Shown here in pieces: positions 54,723 through 64,000 of a DNA stretch of 64,000 nucleotides (positions are counted from its first letter, which is position 1; each line of letters starts with the position of its first letter). Both the position numbers and the translations under genes were made by a program. A model generated the notes under the pieces. The model was given only the letters and a program-made list of their open reading frames with translations. It had not been told where the DNA came from and searched no databases. Location: assembly GCF_025144665.1 (NCBI RefSeq), contig NZ_CP102294.1, forward strand, positions 2,294,001 through 2,358,000, in the 5' to 3' direction. The DNA comes from Alistipes ihumii AP11 (GTDB lineage Bacteria > Bacteroidota > Bacteroidia > Bacteroidales > Rikenellaceae).

Positions 54723-56288
54723 ATGAAACGCCTTTTGCTTTTGCTCCCGCTTTTATGCACGGCCGTGGCGGCTCGGGACCCGAGCGCGCTGGGCATGCGC
54801 GTCGATACGATCGTCGCCGGCCGCGACACCGTGACCGGCGAGCGTCTTTCGGCCGTGCGGTACGGTTTTACTTCTCGGTATGCGGTTTCCGGTTTCGACG
54901 CCCGTCCCGAGGGCGATTGGGCGATCTGTCAGTTGAGCAAGCTGGCGCCGATGTGCAAGTATATCCAGTCTTTCGGCAAACTGATCGGGTGGGATATGCG
55001 TACGGGGGAAGTTCGCTGGGCGCAGGACGTTCGGTATCCCGGGGGAGGCGCATACCAGAACTCCGTGAGGCTTTGCGGAGACGTTCTGGTCCAATCCGAC
55101 GGCCTCCGAAACCGGTGTTTCGATGCGACGAGCGGCGAGTTGTTGTCCGAGAACCGTTACGGACTGTATTATCTGAGCGATGCCGGCATCGCTTTGGGGT
55201 ACGATAAAGTCCGGCCGCAGCAACTCAAGGGAATCGATTTGAGAACGGGAGAGGAGTTGTGGACGCGGGAATTGAAGTTTCATGGAGACCGGTGGAATCA
55301 GGTGATCGCGGGCGACTCGGCGGTTCTGATTTCCGCGGCAGGACTCCATTGGGTCGGTCTGTATTCGGGACAGGGGTGGGATCGTCCGTTGCGGACGTTC
55401 CGGAATTCGCTGAGCGATACGAAGCATCCCCTGACTTCCAATGTGATTCTCTCGGGTTCGATGCTTTCGGAGCCCGTTTTGTATCAGGCGTCCTGCGACA
55501 GTATGTTCGCATTCGATCTCCGGGGGAACGTTCTGTGGGCGACCCCGCTGCCCGATGGCAAGTCGGGCATATCGCGGATTTACGAGACGGATACTACGAT
55601 TGTTCTGGTCAATAAAGGGGTGGCCGGCTCGGCGTACGGGCCGGTGCCTTACGGATTGGCATATATGGCGATTTTCGCCAAGCAAGACGGCCGGATGACG
55701 TTTTTCAAAGGAATCGGAGAGACAAAGGAAGACGCCGTCTACTTTTCGATTCCTTGGTCGGACGACCGCCTGCTGTTGGCGGGAAAAAAAAGAATAGCGC
55801 TTTACGCGAAAAACGGGGAATTGCTGGCCGAGAATACCTTGGCTACCGTTTCCGAGGGAGAAATCCATTCTATCTTTTCCGACGAGTGCGATTGGTTCGC
55901 TCCGGAGAGCGGGGGATTCCGGCCCGTAGTGGACCGAGAGGACGAGTGGGCGATCCGGACCGACGACGGATGGCTGGCCGTGCTTGACGATAGCCTGAGA
56001 ATACGGCGACAGTACGTTACGGATGCCCTGATCTTTTGTTTCGCCCGTGTCGGCGATCTGAGCGTTTTGTACGACAAAGAGCTGACCCGTTTGGTGGGAT
56101 CGGACGGGAAAGTCCGGGCGGAAATGAAGGTGGGCGTGCCGGTATCTCTGCATGCGCCGGTTTTGTACTGCATCATGGACCAGAACTCGCTGGTGAAAGT
56201 CGATCTGAGTCCGTCGCTCGGACGCGACTGGAACGATCCTGATCCTTTCGAAAAAGCGTTCGTCGCCGACAATCGATGGAATCATTAG
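54723..56288 (+). CDS. Secreted beta-propeller-like (PQQ-type) protein, unknown function
   Basis: 521 residues from the ATG at 54723. A signal peptide (about 1-17, Leu-rich, ending Val-Ala-Ala) is followed by repeated blade-like units with Gly-Trp-Asp-Met-Arg-Thr-Gly-Glu-Val-Arg-Trp, Cys-Phe-Asp-Ala-Thr-Ser-Gly-Glu-Leu and Gly-Ile-Asp-Leu-Arg-Thr-Gly-Glu-Glu-Leu-Trp, spaced 40-50 residues apart as in PQQ-like propellers. It lies between murE and mraY with 17 and 14 bases of spacing, so it is transcribed with the cell-wall genes. It is not part of the common dcw order. A role in wall synthesis is not shown. Confidence 0.7.
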   Translation: MKRLLLLLPLLCTAVAARDPSALGMRVDTIVAGRDTVTGERLSAVRYGFTSRYAVSGFDARPEGDWAICQLSKLAPMCKYIQSFGKLIGWDMRTGEVRWAQDVRYPGGGAYQNSVRLCGDVLVQSDGLRNRCFDATSGELLSENRYGLYYLSDAGIALGYDKVRPQQLKGIDLRTGEELWTRELKFHGDRWNQVIAGDSAVLISAAGLHWVGLYSGQGWDRPLRTFRNSLSDTKHPLTSNVILSGSMLSEPVLYQASCDSMFAFDLRGNVLWATPLPDGKSGISRIYETDTTIVLVNKGVAGSAYGPVPYGLAYMAIFAKQDGRMTFFKGIGETKEDAVYFSIPWSDDRLLLAGKKRIALYAKNGELLAENTLATVSEGEIHSIFSDECDWFAPESGGFRPVVDREDEWAIRTDDGWLAVLDDSLRIRRQYVTDALIFCFARVGDLSVLYDKELTRLVGSDGKVRAEMKVGVPVSLHAPVLYCIMDQNSLVKVDLSPSLGRDWNDPDPFEKAFVADNRWNH

Positions 56289-56302
56289 AAAACGTGTAGT
56301 TT

Positions 56303-57550
56303 ATGTTATACCATTTGGTCAAATATTTCTCGCAGCATTTCGACATTCCCGGCGTGGGGATGTTTCTCTCGCTGTCGTTCCGCGCGGCGATGGCGATCAT
56401 TCTGGCGCTGACGATCGGCATGATTTTCGGCCGGAAGATCATCCGCCTGCTGCAGCGCCGACAGATCGGCGAGGAAGTGCGCAATCTCGGCCTCGAGGGG
56501 CAGCTTCAGAAACGGGGCACGCCGACGATGGGCGGTCTGATCATTCTGCTGTCGATTCTGGTTCCGATCCTCCTGCTGGGCGATCTGACGAACGTCTATA
56601 CGCAGCTGATGATCGTCTCGACCGTATGGCTGGGGCTGATCGGCTTTCTGGACGACTACATCAAGGTGTTCCGCAAGCGGAAGGAAGGTCTCAGCGGCCG
56701 GTACAAGATCGTCGGTCAGGTCGGACTCGGCGTTATCGTGGGCTGCGCGATGTGGCTCAGTCCGCAGATCGTCGTCAAGGAGAAGCTCGAAGGCAAGTCG
56801 CCTCGCGCCCAGATCGAGTACGTGACCGAGAACGGCCAGAGCAGTCCGGTCTATGTGACGCCGGCCGAGAAAAGCGTCAGGACGACGATCCCGTTCGTCA
56901 AGAACAACGAGTTCGACTACCACTGGCTGATTCCGGGCGACGGTCCCCGCTCCGAGCGGTGGAGCTGGATCGCCTACGTGGCGGTCGCGATTCTGGTCAT
57001 TACGGCCGTGTCGAACGGGGCGAATCTGACCGACGGACTCGACGGGCTGGCCTCGGGCGTGTCGGCCACGATCGTCGTGACGCTCGGCATATTGGCCTAT
57101 CTGTCGGGCAACGTGATTTATGCCGATTACCTGAATATCATGTACATTCCGTCGAGCGGCGAGCTGGTCGTCTATGCGGCGGCCTTCGCCGGGGCGCTGT
57201 TCGGCTTCCTGTGGTACAACTGTTATCCGGCGCAGGTATTTATGGGCGACACGGGAAGCCTGGCCATCGGCGGGATCATCGCCGTGTTCGCGCTGCTGAT
57301 CCGCAAGGAACTGCTGCTGCCGATCCTGTGCGGAATCTTCTTCGTCGAGAGCCTGTCGGTCATTTTTCAGGTCGGCTGGTTCAAATATACGAAAAGACGT
57401 TACGGCGAGGGCCGGCGCGTGCTGTTGATGGCTCCGCTGCATCACCACTATCAGAAAAAAGGATATTTCGAGTCGAAGATCGTCGTGCGTTTCTGGATCG
57501 TGCAGTTGCTGTTGGCGGCCGTTACGCTCGTTACGCTTAAAATCAGATAG
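56303..57550 (+). CDS. mraY: Phospho-MurNAc-pentapeptide transferase
   Basis: 415 residues, about 10 membrane helices. It has the metal and substrate motifs [10 protein letters not shown] and Phe-Met-Gly-Asp-Thr-Gly-Ser-Leu-Ala, and a C-terminal His-His-His-Tyr. A large loop (about 150-215) between two helices makes it longer than the E. coli enzyme, which is common in Bacteroidetes. It makes lipid I at the inner membrane. Confidence 0.96.
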   Translation: MLYHLVKYFSQHFDIPGVGMFLSLSFRAAMAIILALTIGMIFGRKIIRLLQRRQIGEEVRNLGLEGQLQKRGTPTMGGLIILLSILVPILLLGDLTNVYTQLMIVSTVWLGLIGFLDDYIKVFRKRKEGLSGRYKIVGQVGLGVIVGCAMWLSPQIVVKEKLEGKSPRAQIEYVTENGQSSPVYVTPAEKSVRTTIPFVKNNEFDYHWLIPGDGPRSERWSWIAYVAVAILVITAVSNGANLTDGLDGLASGVSATIVVTLGILAYLSGNVIYADYLNIMYIPSSGELVVYAAAFAGALFGFLWYNCYPAQVFMGDTGSLAIGGIIAVFALLIRKELLLPILCGIFFVESLSVIFQVGWFKYTKRRYGEGRRVLLMAPLHHHYQKKGYFESKIVVRFWIVQLLLAAVTLVTLKIR

Positions 57551-57552
57551 CC

Positions 57553-58899
57553 ATGCCGAAGATTGTCGTGTTGGGAGGAGGCGAGAGCGGCTGCGGGGCG
57601 GCCGTGCTGGCCCGCGTGAAAGGATTCGACGTATTCCTGTCGGATATGGGCGTTATCGCGCCCAAGTATAAAGCATTGCTCGCCGAATGGAACGTGCCCT
57701 ACGAAGAGGGACAGCATACGGCCGGGCGGATACTCGATGCCGACCGGGTCGTCAAGAGCCCCGGCATTCCCGACAAGGCGCCGATGATGAAGGCGGTCCG
57801 CGAACGCGGAATTCCGGTCGTGTCCGAAATCGAGTTCGCCGCCCCGTACACATCGGCTCGCACGATCTGCGTCACGGGCAGTAACGGCAAGACGACCACG
57901 ACGACGCTGACCTACGAGATTCTGCGTCGCGCGGGCGCGGACGTCGCTCTGGGGGGCAACATAGGCCGGAGTTTCGCGCTGTCGGTCGCCACGGAGCGGC
58001 GCGACTGGTACGTGATCGAGCTGAGCAGCTTTCAGCTCGACGGGTGCTACGATTTCCGGGCCGACATCGGAGTGCTGACGAACATTACGCCCGATCATTT
58101 GGACCGGTACGAGTACCGGCTGCAGAACTATGTCGACAGCAAATTCCGCATCCTGCGCAACCAGCGTCCGCAGGACTGCTTTATCTATTGCGCCGACGAT
58201 CCGCTGACGCTCGAGAATCTGCCGAAGCATCCGCTCTCCATGCGGACGCTCCCGTTCAGCGTCCGGCGCGGCGATTGCGCCGCCGTGTTGCGCGACGGGA
58301 CGATACGGGCCGAGGCTGCCGGCCGCCGGCTGGAAATTCCGGTTTCCGAGCTTCGGATCAAAGGGATGCATAACACATACGATGTGATGGCGGCCGTGCT
58401 GGCCGCTCTGTCCGCCGGGATCGAGCCGGACGCGATTCTGCCGACGCTCCGCTCGTTCGAGGGAGTCGAGCACCGGCTGGAGCCTTGCGGCGAGATCGAC
58501 GGCGTCGAGTACGTGAACGACTCGAAGGCGACGAACGTCGATTCGGTATGGTACGCTCTGGAGAGCATGACGCGGCCGGTCGTGTGGATCGCCGGCGGAA
58601 CCGACAAGGGCAACGACTATTCGAGACTGTACGATCTGGCCGGAGCGAAAGTCAAGGCGCTCGTCTGCATGGGCGTCGACAACGAGAAGCTGATCCGTGC
58701 CTTCGACGGGCGCATTCCCCGCATCGAGGACACGCACTCGCTCGACGACGCGATGGCTGCGGCGCGGGCTGCGGCTTCCTCCGGCGATACGGTGCTGCTT
58801 TCGCCGGCTTGCGCGAGCTTCGACCTGTTCAAGAATTACGAGGAACGGGGGCGTCAGTTCAAGGAGTGGGTGGCGACGCTCTCGCAGAAGCACCGTTGA
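57553..58899 (+). CDS. murD: UDP-MurNAc-L-alanine:D-glutamate ligase
   Basis: 448 residues, starting 2 bases after mraY. N-terminal Rossmann domain with Gly-Gly-Gly-Glu-Ser-Gly, ATP site Gly-Ser-Asn-Gly-Lys-Thr-Thr-Thr near 113, and the C-terminal Mur ligase domain with Asn-Asp-Ser-Lys-Ala-Thr-Asn near 318. A 250-base spacer follows before ftsW. Confidence 0.96.
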   Translation: MPKIVVLGGGESGCGAAVLARVKGFDVFLSDMGVIAPKYKALLAEWNVPYEEGQHTAGRILDADRVVKSPGIPDKAPMMKAVRERGIPVVSEIEFAAPYTSARTICVTGSNGKTTTTTLTYEILRRAGADVALGGNIGRSFALSVATERRDWYVIELSSFQLDGCYDFRADIGVLTNITPDHLDRYEYRLQNYVDSKFRILRNQRPQDCFIYCADDPLTLENLPKHPLSMRTLPFSVRRGDCAAVLRDGTIRAEAAGRRLEIPVSELRIKGMHNTYDVMAAVLAALSAGIEPDAILPTLRSFEGVEHRLEPCGEIDGVEYVNDSKATNVDSVWYALESMTRPVVWIAGGTDKGNDYSRLYDLAGAKVKALVCMGVDNEKLIRAFDGRIPRIEDTHSLDDAMAAARAAASSGDTVLLSPACASFDLFKNYEERGRQFKEWVATLSQKHR

Positions 58900-59149
58900 C
58901 GACAGCCGTGCCGGGGCTCGCCTTCCGGAGGCGGGAGGGCCGACGGGACGAAATGTCCGGATCGTGCGGACGGGGAGAATTTCCCGCATCCGGAGCCTCC
59001 CGGCGGAGCGGACGGGATGTGGTCCGGAGAAGCGGTGTCCCGGAGCGAGGCTTGCGGTCGTGCGTATTCGTCCGGGCCGTTTCTCGGTACGGACGGGGGC
59101 AGCGGCCCTGCCGAGGACGCGCATGAGGAATTAAAAGAGAACCGATGGA

Positions 59150-60472
59150 ATGGAACTGAACGGGAATATCCGGAAAATGGAAACGCGGGGGCTTTCGGCC
59201 GAATCGGCCGAAAAGCCGGGGTTTTTCGACCGTTTTTTCGGGGGAGACCGCGTGCTGTGGGTGATTATCGCGATTCTGTCGGTCGCTTCGCTGCTCGTGA
59301 TCTTCTCGTCGACGGCGTCGATGGCCTACCGTAAGGCCGGGGGCGACACGTCGCATTACTTTTTCGCCCAGTTGAAGTTCATCGTGCTCGGATTCGCCGC
59401 GATGATCGCGGTGCACCGACTCAACTACCAGCGCTATGCGCGGCCCCGGCTGCTGGCTCTGGTGTTCGTCGCCGCGCTGCTGTTCATGCTGCTGACCTTT
59501 TTTATCGGGGTCAACCTGAACAGCGCGTCGCGCTGGATTCGGATTCCGGTGATCGGCGTGACGTTCCAGCCTTCCGACTTCTTGCGCATCGCGCTGATAG
59601 CGATCCTCGCGCAGCAGCTGGCCAAGCGCCAGCGCTTCATCCATCGGATTCCGCTGCTTCCGGCGCTCACCGTGCGGGGCTGGCGCAAGAACCCCCGGAA
59701 AAATCTCGATATTCTCACGCAGACGACCCTTCCCGTGCTGGGACCGATCGCGATCGCCTGCGGGGCGATTTTCATGTCGAACTTTTCGACGGCGGCCATT
59801 ACGTTCTGCACCTGCTGCATCATGCTTTACATGGGACGCGTGCGCGTGCGAGAACTGTGGCGTCTCGTCGCGCTGGTGGTCGTTGCGATGGTGCTGGCCG
59901 TTTCGTTCATGTACGTTTTCGACATCGGACGCTCGCACACCTGGGTCAACCGGCTGGGGATCGGTTCGCTGATCGGGGAGACGGAGCAGGTCGCCGAGCA
60001 GAGCGACGACGACAACCTGCAGCAGGAGCAAGCGCGCATCGCGATCGCCTCGGGCGGACTGCTGGGCAAGGGGCCCGGCAACAGCACCCAGCGCTCGAAC
60101 CTGCCGCACTCCTATTCCGACTTCGCCTATGCGTTCATTGTCGAGGAATACGGCTTCGTGGGCGCCATGGGCATTTTGTTTTTGTACCTTTGCATTTTCT
60201 TCCGGGGCATCGTGACTTTCCGGCGGTGCGGAACGGCATTCCCGAGCCTGCTCGTGCTGGGGCTGTGCCTGATGATTACGTTTCAGGCGATCTGCAATAT
60301 GCTCGTGTCGGTGTGCATATTTCCCGTGACGGGTCAGACGCTGCCGCTGGTCAGCCTCGGCGGGTCGTCGATCGTGTTCACCTGCGTGGCGCTCGGGCTG
60401 ATTCTGGGCATCAGCCGTCAGGTCAAGGAGCAGTCGCTGGACCGGCCCCGGGGAGAGACGATGCTCGACTGA
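59150..60472 (+). CDS. ftsW: Lipid II polymerase FtsW (SEDS family)
   Basis: 440 residues with about 10 membrane helices, the SEDS motif Ser-Leu-Gly-Gly-Ser-Ser near residue 400, and the conserved Pro-His-Ser-Tyr-Ser-Asp-Phe loop near 319-325. It pairs with FtsI to build septal peptidoglycan. The 250-base gap before it holds no gene, so a promoter could lie there, but I see no clear one. Confidence 0.95.
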   Translation: MELNGNIRKMETRGLSAESAEKPGFFDRFFGGDRVLWVIIAILSVASLLVIFSSTASMAYRKAGGDTSHYFFAQLKFIVLGFAAMIAVHRLNYQRYARPRLLALVFVAALLFMLLTFFIGVNLNSASRWIRIPVIGVTFQPSDFLRIALIAILAQQLAKRQRFIHRIPLLPALTVRGWRKNPRKNLDILTQTTLPVLGPIAIACGAIFMSNFSTAAITFCTCCIMLYMGRVRVRELWRLVALVVVAMVLAVSFMYVFDIGRSHTWVNRLGIGSLIGETEQVAEQSDDDNLQQEQARIAIASGGLLGKGPGNSTQRSNLPHSYSDFAYAFIVEEYGFVGAMGILFLYLCIFFRGIVTFRRCGTAFPSLLVLGLCLMITFQAICNMLVSVCIFPVTGQTLPLVSLGGSSIVFTCVALGLILGISRQVKEQSLDRPRGETMLD

Positions 60473-60639
60473 GCGGGCCGGCGGACGGATATTCCGAATC
60501 CGAAGCCCGGCCGGTCGGCGAATCGGCGATGGAGGGGAGAAAGGGGCCTGAATCCCGTTACGGCGGGACAGGTGGAGCGACGTCCCGGCCGGATGTCGGA
60601 CGGGATTTTTTAATTCGATCTATCAAGTTGAAACGCAAA

Positions 60640-61773
60640 ATGAGCGAGGAACGCAAATTGAAAGTCATACTGAGCGGCGGAGGCACGGGAGGCCATATCT
60701 ATCCGGCCGTCGCCGTCGCTGAGGCGCTCGGACGCCGGCTGGGCGACCGTGTGGACGTCTTGTTCGTCGGGGCCGAGGGCAAGATGGAAATGGAGAAGGT
60801 GCCGGCGCTCGGCTATCCGATCGTCGGCCTGCCCGTGGCGGGGCTGCAGCGGCGGCTGACGCTGCGCAACCTGACCGTTCCGGCCAAAGTGCTCGCGTCG
60901 TTGGTTAAGGCCCGGCGGGTGATCCGCCGCTTCGGGGCCGATGTGGCCGTCGGCTTCGGGGGATACGCCAGCGCTCCGGTGCTGTGGAGCGCGCAGCGGA
61001 TGGGCATTCCGACGCTGATTCAGGAGCAGAATTCCTATGCGGGCGTTACGAACAAGCTGCTCGCATCGCGGGCCCGGCGCATCTGCGTAGCTTACGAGGG
61101 CATGGAGCGCTTTTTCCCTGCCGATCGGATCGTGCTGACGGGCAATCCGCTGCGCGGCCGTTTCGCCGCTTCCGGGGACGCCGCCGCGCTGAAAGCCGAG
61201 GCGCTGGCCCATTTCGGGCTGGAGGCCGGCAAACCGGTCGTGCTGGTCGTCGGGGGAAGCCTCGGCACCCGGACGTTGAACGAGGCGATGAAGGCCCATG
61301 CGGATGAGATCGTGCGCGAGGGTCGGTTTCAGGTTATCTGGCAAACCGGGAAGTATTACGAACGGGAGATGGACGAGTTCATGCGCGGCCGCGATGCGCG
61401 CGGCATCTGGCGAGGGGCCTTCATCGAACGGATGGACTTGGCCTATGCGGCGGCCGACGTCGTCGTCGCCCGTTCCGGGGCAGGCACCGTCTCGGAGCTC
61501 TGCCTGGTCGGCAAGACGGTCGTTTTCGTGCCTTCGCCCAACGTGGCCGAGGATCATCAGACCAAGAACGCCATGGCGCTCGCGGATCGGGGGGCCGCGC
61601 TCGTCGTGCCCGACCGCGAGGCCGTCGCCCGGGTATTCTCCGAGGCCGGGCGGCTGCTGGCCGACGATGCGGTACGCTCGGAAATGGAAAAGAACATACG
61701 CGCGCTGGCCGTCGCCGACTCGGCCGACCGCGTGGCGGATGAAATACTGAAAGTCGTAAAACGATCGGAATGA
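60640..61773 (+). CDS. murG: Lipid II synthase (MurNAc-pentapeptide GlcNAc transferase)
   Basis: 377 residues from the ATG at 60640. GT28/GT-B fold with Gly-Gly-Gly-Thr-Gly-Gly-His-Ile-Tyr-Pro-Ala near 13-23, Gly-Gly-Tyr-Ala-Ser, Glu-Gln-Asn-Ser-Tyr-Ala-Gly, and the UDP-GlcNAc site Arg-Ser-Gly-Ala-Gly-Thr-Val-Ser-Glu near 280. It converts lipid I to lipid II at the inner face of the membrane. Its stop overlaps the start of murC by 4 bases. Confidence 0.96.
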   Translation: MSEERKLKVILSGGGTGGHIYPAVAVAEALGRRLGDRVDVLFVGAEGKMEMEKVPALGYPIVGLPVAGLQRRLTLRNLTVPAKVLASLVKARRVIRRFGADVAVGFGGYASAPVLWSAQRMGIPTLIQEQNSYAGVTNKLLASRARRICVAYEGMERFFPADRIVLTGNPLRGRFAASGDAAALKAEALAHFGLEAGKPVVLVVGGSLGTRTLNEAMKAHADEIVREGRFQVIWQTGKYYEREMDEFMRGRDARGIWRGAFIERMDLAYAAADVVVARSGAGTVSELCLVGKTVVFVPSPNVAEDHQTKNAMALADRGAALVVPDREAVARVFSEAGRLLADDAVRSEMEKNIRALAVADSADRVADEILKVVKRSE

Positions 61774-63155
61774 AATACGGGAAAGTCTATTTTCTGGGCA
61801 TAGGCGGAATCGGCATGAGCGCCGAGGCGCGCTATTTTCTGCACGAAGGCCGGCGCGTGGCCGGCTACGACCGCACGCCTTCGGAGCTGACGGCCGAGCT
61901 GCGGCGCGAGGGCGCCGAAGTGACCTATGACGAGTCGACCGACGCGATACCGGCCGATTTCCGCAGCAGCGACGATACGCTGGTCGTCTATACGCCGGCG
62001 ATCCCCGAGGATCATCCGCAGTTGCGCTTCTTTCGCGACGGCGGTTTCGAGGTCGTCAAGCGCTCGCGGTTGCTCGGCGCGATTTCGGAGGGAAAGTACG
62101 TGATGGCCGTTGCCGGCACGCACGGCAAGACGACCACTACGACGATGGCCGCTTGGTTCAACCGTGTCGCCGGAGGAGGGGGCAGCGCTTTTCTGGGCGG
62201 CATATCGAAAAATTTCGGGAGTAATCTGGTGCTGGGACCCGGACCGCGCTTGGTCGTCGAGGCCGACGAGTTCGACCGCTCGTTTTTGCAGCTGCATCCC
62301 GATGCGGCCGTCGTGACGGCGGCCGATGCCGACCATTTGGACATTTACGGCACGCACGAGGCCGTGAAGGAGGCTTTCGCGCAGTTTGTCGCGCAGATCA
62401 AGCCCGGCGGAGCGCTGATCGTCAAGCGGGGAGTCGAGCTCGATCTGCGCAATCCGGAGATTTCGGTTTACCGGTACGGCTACGACGGGCCCTGCGATTT
62501 CTATGCCGACCGGATCCGCGTGCTCGACGACGGGCGGTATCGCTTCGATCTGGTTTTCCCCGACCGCAGGCTGGAGGAGTGTACGCTCGGCATTCCGGGG
62601 CGCGTCAACGTGGAGAATTGCGTGGCCGCCGCCGCGTTGCTCTGGGTTGCCGGGTTCGACGAGCGGAAGCTCCGCGAGGCGATCGCCTCGTTCTCGGGAG
62701 TCCGGAGGCGGTTCGATTTCTACGTCAACGAGCCCGGTCGGGTCTATATGGACGATTATGCGCATCATCCCAACGAGTTGCGGGCGGCGATCGGTTCCCT
62801 GCGCGAGATGTTTCCCGGCCGGAGGCTGACCGTCGTATTTCAGCCGCACCTTTACACCCGCACGCGGGATTTCTGCGAGGAATTCGCCTCGGCGCTTTCG
62901 CTGGCGGACCGGGTGCTGCTGCTGCCGATCTATCCGGCGCGCGAAGAGCCGATCGAGGGCGTCCGTTCCGAGATGCTGCTGCCGCTGCTGACCGTTCCCG
63001 CGCGCGTCGTGTCCAAGGACGGACTGCTCGATGCGATCCGGGACGAGAATCCGGAACTGCTCGTGACTTTCGGCGCAGGGGACATCGACCGCTTTTGCGG
63101 CCGGATCGCGGAGACGCTGTCCGTCCCGGGTCGGCCCGCCGCGAAAGCCGATTGA
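61770..63155 (+). CDS. murC: UDP-MurNAc:L-alanine ligase
   Basis: 461 residues. N-terminal Gly-Ile-Gly-Gly-Ile-Gly-Met-Ser, ATP site Gly-Thr-His-Gly-Lys-Thr-Thr near 116-122, and the C-terminal Asp-Asp-Tyr-Ala-His-His-Pro-Asn-Glu motif. It adds the first amino acid to the peptide stem. ATGA overlap with murG suggests coupled translation. Confidence 0.96.
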   Translation: MKYGKVYFLGIGGIGMSAEARYFLHEGRRVAGYDRTPSELTAELRREGAEVTYDESTDAIPADFRSSDDTLVVYTPAIPEDHPQLRFFRDGGFEVVKRSRLLGAISEGKYVMAVAGTHGKTTTTTMAAWFNRVAGGGGSAFLGGISKNFGSNLVLGPGPRLVVEADEFDRSFLQLHPDAAVVTAADADHLDIYGTHEAVKEAFAQFVAQIKPGGALIVKRGVELDLRNPEISVYRYGYDGPCDFYADRIRVLDDGRYRFDLVFPDRRLEECTLGIPGRVNVENCVAAAALLWVAGFDERKLREAIASFSGVRRRFDFYVNEPGRVYMDDYAHHPNELRAAIGSLREMFPGRRLTVVFQPHLYTRTRDFCEEFASALSLADRVLLLPIYPAREEPIEGVRSEMLLPLLTVPARVVSKDGLLDAIRDENPELLVTFGAGDIDRFCGRIAETLSVPGRPAAKAD

Positions 63156-63296
63156 GAGATTTCCTGCGGTTCCCGGCCGGCAGACCGGAGATTTTCCGGC
63201 CCGAATTTCGCGGATACCGCGATTGTGCTTAATTTTGAACGGAACGAATCGGGTCTTCTTGCCGGAGAAGACCGGAACGAAAAATAGCGTCGTGTT

Positions 63297-64000
63297 TTGA
63301 AAAGGCCGCTCGTCATAACCCTGAACGTGCTTTCGTGGACAGCCATCCTCGTCTATCTGCTGCTGTCGTCGCGCTACACGCGCGAGCGGAAGCAGCAGAG
63401 ACCGTGCCGCGAGGTGCGTGTCGTGGTGCTCGACAGCGCCGAGCGCGGGTTCATCACGCCGGCCATGGTACGGGGGTGGTTCGCCTCGGAAAAGATTCCG
63501 CTGGTCGGACGCGAGCTCTCGTCGATCAATACGCTCGAGCTGGAGCGTTTCGTCCGGCGGAGGGGATATGTCCGCTCGGCCCGCGTCTATGCGTCGATCG
63601 ACGGCGTCCTGACGATCGAGATCGCCCAGCGGAAGCCCGTTATGCGATTCAATACCGACGACGGGTATAACTTCTATGTGACCGACGACGGTTATGTCCT
63701 GCCGCAGCAGAGACAGTTCTCCTGTTATGTCCCGATCGTGACGGGCCGTTTCGAGCTGCCGTTCCCCCGCGACTATGTCGGACCGCTCGACTCGCTGGCC
63801 GGAGGCGGCGAAAAAAAAGTAGAGAAAAATTATTTGTTTTTGGCTAAACTGATTAATTTTGTAAAATTCGTCGGTTATGATGACTTCTGGAACGCGTTCA
63901 TCGTGCAAATACGCGTGAACGGCGCTGATCCTCAGACCGAAGGCGAGCCTCAGGTGGAGATCGTGCCCCGGGCGGGCGATCAGGTGATCGCGCTCGGAGG
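63297..64000 (+). CDS. ftsQ: Cell division protein FtsQ, 5' part (TTG start, cut by window end)
   Basis: About 234 codons are visible and no stop is reached. An in-frame TAG at 63285-63287 and the membrane helix encoded from 63306 leave the TTG at 63297 as the only common start codon; the next in-frame ATG (Ala-Met-Val-Arg-Gly-Trp) is far inside. One membrane helix (about 5-23) is followed by a POTRA-like domain (about 40-115, with Val-Arg-Ser-Ala-Arg-Val-Tyr) and the FtsQ beta region. It belongs in the FtsQ-FtsL-FtsB subcomplex of the divisome. Confidence 0.85.
   Translation, partial: MKRPLVITLNVLSWTAILVYLLLSSRYTRERKQQRPCREVRVVVLDSAERGFITPAMVRGWFASEKIPLVGRELSSINTLELERFVRRRGYVRSARVYASIDGVLTIEIAQRKPVMRFNTDDGYNFYVTDDGYVLPQQRQFSCYVPIVTGRFELPFPRDYVGPLDSLAGGGEKKVEKNYLFLAKLINFVKFVGYDDFWNAFIVQIRVNGADPQTEGEPQVEIVPRAGDQVIALG

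Noticed and set aside
61557-63908. 783-codon minus-strand frame
   Set aside because: Antisense to murG, murC and ftsQ, all of which are certain genes.

Overview
The window looks like a chromosomal segment of a high-GC member of the Bacteroidales, most probably Rikenellaceae and Alistipes-like. The reasons are tandem SusC/SusD pairs, many Bacteroidetes-only families (DUF4834, DUF4251, DUF4254, DUF5722), no Shine-Dalgarno pattern, and repeated Bacteroidetes-type promoters (TTTG, 19-21 bases, TAnnTTTG). The genus is an inference from general features, not from a search.

Layout. 1-13.5 kb: the end of an outer-membrane barrel gene, a DUF5722 lipoprotein with a glycosidase-like catalytic pair, gapA, an Mla-type lipid transport pair (mlaE, mlaF) behind a DUF4834 gene, purB, and a rubredoxin gene. 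Then comes an accessory locus (about 8.9-12.1 kb): a cysteine-rich protein with a C-terminal Cys/His hydrolase-like domain, followed by three tandem copies of a small secreted protein family, two of them frameshifted. Two DUF4251 genes follow. 13.8-32 kb is mostly housekeeping: a CoA-transferase, a GT22 mannosyltransferase-like protein, 2-oxoacid:ferredoxin oxidoreductase (korA, korB), a flippase, argS, dusB, a DUF1080 hydrolase, a GH73-LysM glucosaminidase with an unknown partner, DUF4254 with a GT9 glycosyltransferase, a membrane-anchored EEP-family protein, gcvH and mdh. 33.3-34.3 kb is a long spacer with an inverted remnant of the mdh 3' end. 34.3-44.4 kb is one probable operon of two SusC/SusD pairs on the minus strand, with a 16-base palindrome upstream.

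45.1-64 kb is the division and cell-wall (dcw) cluster, on the plus strand: ftsL-like, ftsI, then a 5.4-kb interruption, then murE, a beta-propeller-like secreted protein, mraY, murD, ftsW, murG, murC and ftsQ (cut by the window end). The interruption holds an AT-rich island with one minus-strand gene, a small secreted protein, a two-helix membrane protein and a CPA2 antiporter. The MurE DNPR motif indicates meso-diaminopimelate peptidoglycan.

The best candidate for an undescribed system is the 8.9-12.1 kb locus, which resembles an antibacterial effector with periplasmic immunity proteins. That function is inferred from domain layout, gene order, signal peptides and base composition. The long antisense frames in this GC-rich sequence are treated as shadows.
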